DNA from: RQOF01 sp964394475
Lineage (GTDB): Bacteria > Calditrichota > Calditrichia > RBG-13-44-9
Assembly: GCA_964394475.1 (NCBI GenBank)
Contig: CAYMXZ010000095.1
Coordinates: forward strand, 1-12,579
Direction: 5' to 3'
DNA: 12,579 nucleotides
Shown here: piece by piece, positions 1-5,672 of the stretch
How positions within the stretch are numbered: the stretch's first letter is position 1
How the letters are laid out: each line of letters starts with the position of its first letter
The notes under the pieces: model-generated
Seen by the model: the letters and a program-made list of their open reading frames with translations, nothing else
Database searches by the model: none
Told to the model about the DNA's origin: nothing
Position numbers and translations under genes: made by a program

Positions 1-528
1 GAAACCCTCAGCATGACCACCTCGAGCAATGATGATGTTTTCATGACGCAAATCATATCGGGTAATGCTTCTCCGCCGAGATTGAAGATGTTTTAAAAAT
101 AATGAAAGATAAGGATTTTCTTTTCTGAATTGAAAAGTCAAGGTCATTCCTGAAAAAGAAATAGTATCAGATCGATACCACAGCGCCCATTGTAAGGCCG
201 TAATATCACTAAATCCAATCAGTATTTTGCCTGTATCTTTCCACTTTTTATATTTGATGTACGGAAGCAACTGACTGCTGCCCGATCCTCCTCGCACGGC
301 ATATAGAGCTTTTACCTGAGAGTCATTCAAGAAGCGGTGAATGTCTTTTATACGTTCGGAAATTGTACCAGAAAAATAACGATGTTTACCGAACAGATGG
401 CGAGCAAGCTTAATCCGAAAGCCTTGCTGTCGTAAAATATCTAAACCTTCCTTAATCTCTGCTCTCTCCACATAACCGGCTGGAGCAATTAATCCGATAC
501 CGTCGCCAGGTTTTAAAATAGGGTTCAT
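1..528 (-). CDS. S66 family LD-carboxypeptidase (muramoyltetrapeptide carboxypeptidase-like), N-terminal 176 residues, cut by window edge
   Basis: I translated this by hand: an open frame of 176 codons runs from ATG at 528 off the left edge. It opens with a short strand ending in LIAPAG, as S66 enzymes do. VRGGSGSSQLLP (about residues 78-89) matches the family's RGGxGxxxLLP motif, and GFSDITAL (105-112) matches the GxSDxTA nucleophile motif. By alignment with E. coli LdcA Ser106, the nucleophile would be Ser107. The Glu and His of the triad lie beyond the edge. Known members remove the terminal D-alanine from muramoyl tetrapeptides during cell-wall recycling; MccF, which gives microcin C7 immunity, is in the same family and cannot be excluded from this half. 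AGGAAAG lies about 6 bases upstream of the ATG, which begins 3 bases after the ROK kinase stop, so translational coupling is likely. The family is confident; the exact substrate is not. Confidence 0.88.
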   Translation of the reverse strand, partial: MNPILKPGDGIGLIAPAGYVERAEIKEGLDILRQQGFRIKLARHLFGKHRYFSGTISERIKDIHRFLNDSQVKALYAVRGGSGSSQLLPYIKYKKWKDTGKILIGFSDITALQWALWYRSDTISFSGMTLTFQFRKENPYLSLFLKHLQSRRRSITRYDLRHENIIIARGGHAEGF

Positions 529-531
529 TCA

Positions 532-1479
532 TTACTTTCCTGCTTTTTGACGCATGCGAAGTGCAAAGGCCGCAGCACCCAACATGCCAGCCCGGTTTCC
601 CAATCGTGCAGCAGCGATCTCTACTTTATTAAAAGAAGTAGACATGGTTCGGTGACGGGTAGTCTCTTTAACTTTTTGGATAAAATCTTCACCTGCTTCA
701 CTTACCCCTCCACCAATGATGACGATTTGAGGATTAAAAATATTGATAATACTGGAAAGACCCGCGCCTAAATATGTGATATATTGGTCGACTGCTTTTT
801 TGGCCAGTGGATCTCCTTTATAATACAACTTGAAGATTTGTTTCGTATTTCGGCATGGTGTTGGAGGTTTTAAGGAATTATAATCTTCAATTAACGCCGA
901 AGCTGAGGCATATTTTTCGAAACAACCAATTCCTCCACAATTACATTTTCTACCCGCATAATGGATGGTCATATGTCCCAGTTCCGCACCGGAATAATAA
1001 CTTCCTCTATATAATTCGCCATCAATAATAATTCCACCACCGATACCGGTACCCAGAGTAATACAGATCACATCTTTTTTATCCTTACCGGCTCCAAACA
1101 TGTACTCACCAAACGCCATCAGATTAGCATCGTTATCCACAAAAACAGGCACATTTGATTTTTTTACTAAATATTCAGAAATCGGTACATCTCTCCAGTA
1201 CACAAAATTGGGAGTCGCTCCCATCAGGAAGCCACGCTGAATGTCCACACTGCCCGGTGTTCCGATTCCTGCCGCACTGACTCCTATCTTTTTCTGATCC
1301 GCGATTCTCAAGTTAGTTTTTAGGATCTCAGCCAGGCTATCTAAAATTTTTTCTTTGGGTGCGTCCGCTTGAGTATCGACAGAATCCCAGCAAATAAGAT
1401 CCCCATCGCCTGAACAAAGTCCATGTTTTATAGAAGTTCCACCGATATCAATTCCTACTGCGTATTTTTTCTCACTCAT
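532..1479 (-). CDS. ROK family sugar kinase (glucokinase / N-acetylhexosamine kinase-like)
   Basis: A 315-residue ATP-dependent sugar kinase, the usual length for ROK kinases. Numbered from my chosen start, DIGGTS (11-16) is the phosphate-binding loop. GIGTPGSVD (71-79) and DNDAN (115-119) follow, with Asp117 as the probable catalytic base. GTGIGGGI (143-150) is the second nucleotide loop. His169 with Cys179, Cys181 and Cys186 in CxCGGxGC form the ROK zinc site. There is no N-terminal helix-turn-helix, so it is an enzyme rather than an NagC/Mlc-type repressor. I chose ATG at 1479. The open frame extends to a TTG at 1500, but that lacks a well-placed ribosome binding site and would overlap the upstream gene by 29 bases. 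The ATG start overlaps the upstream stop by 8 bases (ATGAGTGA), fitting coupled translation. Sitting between a GlmU-like protein and an LD-carboxypeptidase, it may phosphorylate an amino sugar from wall turnover; that is inference, and glucose remains possible. Confidence 0.9.
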   Translation of the reverse strand: MSEKKYAVGIDIGGTSIKHGLCSGDGDLICWDSVDTQADAPKEKILDSLAEILKTNLRIADQKKIGVSAAGIGTPGSVDIQRGFLMGATPNFVYWRDVPISEYLVKKSNVPVFVDNDANLMAFGEYMFGAGKDKKDVICITLGTGIGGGIIIDGELYRGSYYSGAELGHMTIHYAGRKCNCGGIGCFEKYASASALIEDYNSLKPPTPCRNTKQIFKLYYKGDPLAKKAVDQYITYLGAGLSSIINIFNPQIVIIGGGVSEAGEDFIQKVKETTRHRTMSTSFNKVEIAAARLGNRAGMLGAAAFALRMRQKAGK

Positions 1480-2719
1480 TGATTCTCGCTCGATTTTCAA
1501 TTTTCAAGGTTAATTCCTTTACAGCTTGAAAAAGTTTCAGGTATTTTTCAGTAAAGGGAACATTCCGTCTTTCCATTACGACTCTGGCTACTTCCAGGGC
1601 TTTTTCAAACTGATATTCTCTCATTCCACCACTGCCTCCCCAGGAAAAAGAGGGAATAAATTTCGGGGGGAAACCTTCTCCGTAAATATTGCAATTTACC
1701 CCCACCACCGTGCCGGTGTTAAACATGGTATTTATAGCGGTTTTGGTATGATCACCCATCATTAAACCTAAGAATCTTTTACCGGTCTCTATCGTGCGAT
1801 TATTTAAATACACAGAAATTTTGCCATAATTATTTTTCAGATCGGAATTATTGGTATCGGCTCCGATATTGATCCAGGCTCCCAGATAGGCATGACCCAA
1901 AAAACCATCATGTTGTTTATTCGAAAATCCCTGTATAATACTGCCTTCCACCTCGCCCCCTACTTTGCACACCGGACCAATGCTGGTATTTTGATATAAT
2001 TTCGCCCCAATTTTAATCAGACTATCATTACCAATAGCCAGAGGACCACGCAACACGGCATTGGGCAAAACAGTGGTATTTTGTCCAATCCAGATGGGAC
2101 CGCCTTCGGCATCCAGTACCGTTCCGGGCATAACCCGCGATCCCTTTCCCAGATAAATATTTTTCGGACCTAAGATATGACACCCCTTATCGATCCGGCC
2201 TGAATGTTGTCCCAGTTTTTTCAACTGTATCGCATCCTGATGTATCTGGTCGCCATTCCGATCGATTAAATCCCAGGGATACTGAATGAATTCCACAGCT
2301 ATTTTTGAGGATGGAAAATCGTTGAGTACTCTTTCTGATTGTAACACTCCCTGCTCAAAATAAGAAGCCACGTTTTGTTTTTCGACGCGCCAGGCAATGA
2401 GGGTATTGTCATCATTAATTAAAGTCGTTTTCGCCGGAATTTCTTTCAAATTTCCTTTTAGAGAGGAACTGGCCAGGATCCTGCCATTGATAAACAAGAT
2501 TTCTTCCTGCACTGAGGATGGATGAAAACATTCTGCAGGAGGAAGATAATAATCCATTAAATATTGGCGCGCACTATAACCGAGTGGTTGTTTTGGAAAC
2601 AGTTTCTGGATTTTCTCACCCAGCATCTGAATTCCACAGCGCAATTCCCATACCGGCCGGAAATAGGCTAATGGCAGAAGATTGGAAAATTGAGAATCTT
2701 CAAAGATAACTATCTTCAT
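1472..2719 (-). CDS. GlmU-like putative sugar nucleotidyltransferase/acyltransferase (alternative bacterial GlmU family)
   Basis: 415 residues with two parts. The N-terminal part (about 1-170) holds LAYFRPVWELRCG (17-29), the hallmark of the alternative GlmU family (TIGR03991, recalled from memory) described mainly from Bacteroidetes and relatives, and an INGR strand (77-80). It lacks the LxxGxGTRM loop of ordinary GlmU. From about 178 to 350 it has hexapeptide repeats that would form a left-handed beta-helix, including SNKQHDGFLGHAYLGAWI (266-283) and NIGADTNNSDLKNNYG (284-299). His270 lines up with the acetyltransferase His363 of E. coli GlmU. IPSFSWGG (355-362) is followed by a C-terminal helix. 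The assigned role is UDP-GlcNAc synthesis for peptidoglycan and surface sugars; this rests on family assignment, and the true sugar is unproven. It starts 7 bases after the second tonB and overlaps the ROK kinase by 8 bases. The ribosome binding site is weak. Confidence 0.85.
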   Translation of the reverse strand: MKIVIFEDSQFSNLLPLAYFRPVWELRCGIQMLGEKIQKLFPKQPLGYSARQYLMDYYLPPAECFHPSSVQEEILFINGRILASSSLKGNLKEIPAKTTLINDDNTLIAWRVEKQNVASYFEQGVLQSERVLNDFPSSKIAVEFIQYPWDLIDRNGDQIHQDAIQLKKLGQHSGRIDKGCHILGPKNIYLGKGSRVMPGTVLDAEGGPIWIGQNTTVLPNAVLRGPLAIGNDSLIKIGAKLYQNTSIGPVCKVGGEVEGSIIQGFSNKQHDGFLGHAYLGAWINIGADTNNSDLKNNYGKISVYLNNRTIETGKRFLGLMMGDHTKTAINTMFNTGTVVGVNCNIYGEGFPPKFIPSFSWGGSGGMREYQFEKALEVARVVMERRNVPFTEKYLKLFQAVKELTLKIENRARINE

Positions 2720-2726
2720 AAAGGTC

Positions 2727-3320
2727 TCACTTTGGTAAATTGAATTTATACACTTTGATTACCCAGCTATTAACAGGCTGGCCTTTTACTTTTGCTGGAA
2801 TCCAGCGACTTTTAAAGGCGGCCTGCCGTACCAGAGAGAGGCAGGTATCAGCCATGGTGGTATTTTCTAATACTTCCATGGTCTCCACCTGCCCCCTGGC
2901 GTTGACTAAAAGTAATACACGAATATACCCTTTGCAAGTGACTCCTAAAGTTGATGGGTAAACCTCAAGCCAGGATTTAGCTGGAATTTCAGGTGCAATA
3001 CCTTCAAGGGAGTTTTCTGCAGGCTGGTTTTCATAAGATCCTTCACGATTCACTTCTTCGGGCAGATCTTGATCCTCTACCGGGATATGTAGAGAAGGTA
3101 CAGGTCGAGCGGGAGGAGAAGGTAGTTTTCGCGCTGGTTGGTGAGTCTGCGGAATATCGCTTATATAAATCTGAATTTGCAGGGATTCAGTTTTTACTTT
3201 TTTGATTTCAGAAAACCGCGGAAAGAGATAGAAAATTAACACTAAGAAGCAGAGGGATAATACCAGTGAACATTTAAAAATGAATCTCTGCTCGGCATCT
3301 TTATCACGGCTGGAATGCAT
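2727..3320 (-). CDS. tonB: Second TonB-like energy transducer (diverged paralogue)
   Basis: 197 residues. It has a basic N-terminus, one membrane segment (about 15-33), a proline-containing periplasmic linker (55-115) and a TonB-like C-terminal domain (about 118-195). It is clearly a paralogue of the neighbouring tonB: both share IPQT, a PPARP element, an acidic EDxDxP stretch and the same domain order. It has drifted, however. The YPxxARxxG motif has become YPSTLGVTCKG and the polyproline run is gone. It also has two periplasmic cysteines (129 and 160) absent from the other copy. ATG at 3320 has no ribosome binding site, but TATAAT ends 5 bases upstream. It lies below the terminator that closes the exb-tonB operon and heads the GlmU-like/ROK/S66 unit. 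It presumably couples the proton gradient to another outer-membrane receptor, or spans the periplasm in another role. Confidence 0.82.
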   Translation of the reverse strand: MHSSRDKDAEQRFIFKCSLVLSLCFLVLIFYLFPRFSEIKKVKTESLQIQIYISDIPQTHQPARKLPSPPARPVPSLHIPVEDQDLPEEVNREGSYENQPAENSLEGIAPEIPAKSWLEVYPSTLGVTCKGYIRVLLLVNARGQVETMEVLENTTMADTCLSLVRQAAFKSRWIPAKVKGQPVNSWVIKVYKFNLPK

Positions 3321-3325
3321 AGCTA

Positions 3326-3331
3326 ATTATA
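3326..3331 (-). promoter_or_regulatory. Possible -10 element (TATAAT) directly before the second tonB
   Basis: A perfect TATAAT reads on the minus strand 5 bases before the ATG at 3320. Initiation about 6-7 bases downstream would fall on or next to the start codon, giving a leaderless transcript, which would fit the absence of a ribosome binding site. No -35 match exists at 16-18 bases (the region is a T-tract), and the DNA is AT-rich, so chance is possible. Confidence 0.35.
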
Positions 3332-3345
3332 AAAAACCGAATTTC

Positions 3346-3380
3346 AAAAAAAAAGCAGTGTTGTAATCAACACTGCTTCT
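3346..3380 (-). terminator. Intrinsic terminator of the exbB-exbD-exbD-tonB operon
   Basis: A perfect 11-bp stem (3353-3363 with 3368-3378) closes a 4-base loop. On the minus strand it is followed by an uninterrupted run of nine T residues, three of which overlap the foot of the stem. It begins about 25 bases after the tonB stop at 3405. No T-run follows on the plus strand, so it acts on minus-strand transcription. It separates the exb operon from the second tonB. Confidence 0.93.
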
Positions 3381-3404
3381 TACCACTCAAACAATACAAT
3401 TCAT

Positions 3405-4049
3405 TTATTTCTTCAAACGGAAAGTAAAAGGAATCGTCATCCACACTTTTACGAAACGATCTCTTTGTTTTCCAGGTTTGAATTTGAACTGTTTTGCCGC
3501 CGCCACTGCGGCATCATCCAGCATGGGATGCGACTTAACCACTTCGACTTTCTCCACATCCCCTTTTGTTCCGATCAGAACTTTTACTACCACCATGCCT
3601 TCGATACCGGCTTTCCGAGCAAGATCGGGATAAATAGGTTCTACTTTGGTAATAACTTCCGGTTTTTCTGAAAGGGCATAAAATTCGACGATAGGCTCAT
3701 CTTCTTCGGGAGGTGGAGGTGGAGCTTCTTCTATCGGTCGATTAAAATCAATCTCGGTTTGGTCAATGGTTAATTCATCTGGAATATCCTCATCTTCCGA
3801 AGCAATTGGAATAGTGGGTCGGGCCGGAGGTGGAGGACGGTTAATTTGTTCGGTTTGTGGAATTTCTACTGTTTCAATCTTTACATCCACAGTTTTTTGT
3901 AGTTTATATTCCACCTCAAACCGCTTAAAGGCATAGAAAATAAAGATCAGGATAGCCAGAGAAATCAGCAAAGAAGCTTCAAAAATTCTGCGATATTTCA
4001 GCTTTAAATCGACCTCTGGATTTTTGTAAATAAATACATGTTTAGCCAT
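3405..4049 (-). CDS. tonB: TonB energy transducer
   Basis: 214 residues. A basic cytoplasmic N-terminus precedes one membrane segment (about 24-41). Next comes a periplasmic linker rich in proline and acid (RPPPPARP at 71-78, EDEDIP at 85-90, five prolines near 110-114). The C-terminal TonB domain (about 126-213) has IYPDLARKAGIEG at 139-151 and KQFKFKPGKQRD at 186-197. TonB carries the ExbB/ExbD-transduced proton-motive force to outer-membrane receptors. The ATG lies 2 bases past the stop of the second exbD. A strong AAGGAGG sits inside the last codons of that exbD, so translation is likely coupled. It is the last gene of its operon, followed by an 11-bp-stem terminator. The linker is short, about 85 residues, compared with proteobacterial TonB. 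Confidence 0.93.
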   Translation of the reverse strand: MAKHVFIYKNPEVDLKLKYRRIFEASLLISLAILIFIFYAFKRFEVEYKLQKTVDVKIETVEIPQTEQINRPPPPARPTIPIASEDEDIPDELTIDQTEIDFNRPIEEAPPPPPEEDEPIVEFYALSEKPEVITKVEPIYPDLARKAGIEGMVVVKVLIGTKGDVEKVEVVKSHPMLDDAAVAAAKQFKFKPGKQRDRFVKVWMTIPFTFRLKK

Positions 4050-4051
4050 GA

Positions 4052-4471
4052 TTAACCTCCTTGAGGCAAGGCTGAGTAATTTATTTTGAGAGCATTCGCT
4101 TTGCGAAGCTCTTGCTGAATATCGATGACAATTCCCATATCAGCCCTTTTATCCACTCGCAACGATACGATGAGTTGAGGGTCGGTTACTAATTTATTAT
4201 AGACCAGATTTCGCAGGTCACTAATCTTTTTCACCGTATAATCATCAATCACCGTATTATTAAAACGATCCACCCAGATGGTGGTTACATGTCGTTTTGT
4301 AGGCAGTTTCTCAATCTTAGAAGCTTCTGGTAATTGTACTTTTAAACCCTGATATTCACGCAAGACTGTACTGACCATGAAAAAGATGAGTAATTGAAAA
4401 ATGATATCGGGCATAGAAGCGGTGGGAATCCCGATTTTCATTTTTGCTTTTCGTTCAATTTTTATCGGCAT
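4052..4471 (-). CDS. exbD: ExbD/TolR family biopolymer transport protein (second copy)
   Basis: 139 residues with the ExbD layout: a basic N-terminus, one membrane helix (about 21-39) and a small periplasmic domain. The helix begins PTASMPDIIFQLLIFFMV, and Asp22 matches the essential proton-carrying aspartate (Asp25 of E. coli ExbD). It differs clearly in its periplasmic half from the exbD just upstream, so the two are old paralogues rather than a fresh duplication. I kept the ATG at 4471 because family members carry a basic stretch before the helix. Met11 is an alternative, and neither has a good ribosome binding site. The gene is 63 bases below the first exbD and two bases above tonB. ExbB motors hold two ExbD chains, so a mixed dimer is conceivable. 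Confidence 0.92.
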   Translation of the reverse strand: MPIKIERKAKMKIGIPTASMPDIIFQLLIFFMVSTVLREYQGLKVQLPEASKIEKLPTKRHVTTIWVDRFNNTVIDDYTVKKISDLRNLVYNKLVTDPQLIVSLRVDKRADMGIVIDIQQELRKANALKINYSALPQGG

Positions 4472-4534
4472 GTTCGTGTCTCATAAATTTAATGATCGAA
4501 AGACCACTAGAATTAATTCTATTTATGCTACTTT

Positions 4535-4942
4535 TTAAACTTCTTCTGGTTCCGCGATTGATATACGGGTTGCCCCGGCTTTTTTCAACTGATCAATCAC
4601 TTTGATATAAATATCATACTTCGTTAATCGCGCCGTTTTCACCGAAACGATCAACTTATCATTCGCTAAGAGTTTATCCCGAATGATATTATCCACCTCT
4701 TCGACCGGCACAATTTCTTCATCAATAAGAATTTGGCTGGCATCATTAATGAGGATGTTGGCAATATTTCTCTTTTGAATTTCAATTCGCACATCGCCAG
4801 GGGGTGGTAAGACTAAATCCAATCCCTTATCCACATCAATGGTTGTGGTCACCAGAAAAAATATGAGCAACTGGAAAACGATATCCGGCAATGAAGCGGA
4901 GGGAATTTCAGGTTCGCTACGTGCTCTTTTTCTAAATGCCAT
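4535..4942 (-). CDS. exbD: ExbD/TolR family biopolymer transport protein (first copy)
   Basis: 135 residues: a basic start (MAFRKRAR), then PSASLPDIVFQLLIFFLV, which is the single membrane helix (about 19-37) carrying the conserved Asp20, and a periplasmic domain to the end. With ExbB it forms the proton-driven stator that energises TonB. A ribosome binding site (AAAGG) lies about 8 bases before the ATG at 4942, and the gene follows the exbB stop by 16 bases. Paired ExbD paralogues beside a single ExbB are common in FCB-group bacteria. The sequence alone does not exclude a MotAB-like or TolQR-like role, but the adjoining tonB argues for the Ton system. Confidence 0.93.
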   Translation of the reverse strand: MAFRKRARSEPEIPSASLPDIVFQLLIFFLVTTTIDVDKGLDLVLPPPGDVRIEIQKRNIANILINDASQILIDEEIVPVEEVDNIIRDKLLANDKLIVSVKTARLTKYDIYIKVIDQLKKAGATRISIAEPEEV

Positions 4943-4958
4943 TTTCTACACCTTTTGT

Positions 4959-5567
4959 TTATTTTTCCATTTCGACCAGGGTATCCACCAATTGAACTGA
5001 CGCTTCTTCCATGTCGATAATCAGTTTATCGATTTTAGCGGTAGCCCAATTATAGAGCAGCTGAACAGTCATCGCTACAATCAGTCCAAACAGCGTCGTT
5101 AAAAGCGCCTGAGAAATTCCACCAGCGACTACGGCGGGAGAAATATCATTGGCGGTTTTAATAGCGTCAAAAGCGACAATCATTCCCCATACCGTTCCGG
5201 TAAATCCTAACATAGGTGCCACCACGATGATGAAACCCAGCCAGACCATACCTTTCTCTAAAAATGACATCTCGATGGAACCGGCGTTAGATATCGATTT
5301 CTCAACATACTCAATTCCCTCTTTGGCGCGCATCAATCCCGCATGGAATATCGAGGCCACCGGTCCACGTGTGCTTTCACAAATTTCCAGAGCTTTCTCT
5401 GTTCCACCTTCTTTCAAGGCTGTTCGAATTCTTTCAATAAACTGCCGGGTATTTATCCCTGCTCGCCATAACGTCCACAATTTTGCAATTCCAATTGCCA
5501 GACCCAAAATGAAGAAAAAGAGAATAGGGTGCATAAAAATTCCGCCATCAATATAATACTTTACCAT
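4959..5567 (-). CDS. exbB: ExbB/TolQ/MotA family proton-channel protein
   Basis: 202 residues with three membrane segments (about 12-30, 108-132 and 145-171) and a cytoplasmic loop between the first and second. APMLGFTGTVWGMIVAF (117-133) and GGISQALLTTLFGLIVAM (149-166) are the conserved pore-lining helices of the MotA/TolQ/ExbB family. ExbB pentamers surround an ExbD dimer and convert proton flow into work on TonB. This is the first gene of the operon. It has a GGAGG ribosome binding site about 10 bases before the ATG at 5567 and a good promoter at 5621-5649, giving a leader of roughly 45-50 bases. Confidence 0.94.
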   Translation of the reverse strand: MVKYYIDGGIFMHPILFFFILGLAIGIAKLWTLWRAGINTRQFIERIRTALKEGGTEKALEICESTRGPVASIFHAGLMRAKEGIEYVEKSISNAGSIEMSFLEKGMVWLGFIIVVAPMLGFTGTVWGMIVAFDAIKTANDISPAVVAGGISQALLTTLFGLIVAMTVQLLYNWATAKIDKLIIDMEEASVQLVDTLVEMEK

Positions 5568-5601
5568 AGTTGTAAGACCTCCGCTTGTTCGTATAGGTTA
5601 T

Positions 5602-5649
5602 TTGACTTAAAAAGTAAAAGATTTTACATATTCGCTAATTTAAAGTCAA
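5602..5649. promoter_or_regulatory. Inverted repeats over the exbB promoter, candidate operator
   Basis: Two dyads overlap the promoter. The outer one has 7-base arms, TTGACTT at 5602-5608 and AAGTCAA at 5643-5649, with centres about 41 bp apart (near four helical turns); one arm is the -35 box and the other falls just past the predicted start. The inner one, at 5614-5627, has 6-base arms GTAAAA and TTTTAC around GA and covers the -10 box. A dimeric repressor, for example one sensing metal, could bind here. I recognise no known operator consensus, and AT-rich DNA produces such repeats by chance. Confidence 0.35.
5621..5649 (-). promoter_or_regulatory. Sigma70-type promoter of the exbB-exbD-exbD-tonB operon
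   Basis: Reading the minus strand, TTGACT (5649-5644) and TAAAAT (5626-5621) are separated by exactly 17 bases; each matches the consensus at five of six positions. Transcription should start near 5614, about 47 bases before the exbB ATG. No terminator is visible between the S41 peptidase stop (5673) and this promoter, so some read-through from that gene is possible. Confidence 0.75.
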
Positions 5650-5672
5650 TATCTTTTTAATAATTTATTTAC

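Noticed and set aside
2727..3320. Second tonB as a decaying pseudogene
   Set aside because: The frame is intact over 197 codons, the domain order is kept and it is tightly spaced with the next gene. Motif drift fits specialisation as well as decay.
4508..4521. Perfect 14-base AT-rich palindrome TAGAATTAATTCTA between the two exbD genes
   Set aside because: It is short, lies inside an operon, has no T-run and no promoter beside it, and is likely by chance in AT-rich spacer.
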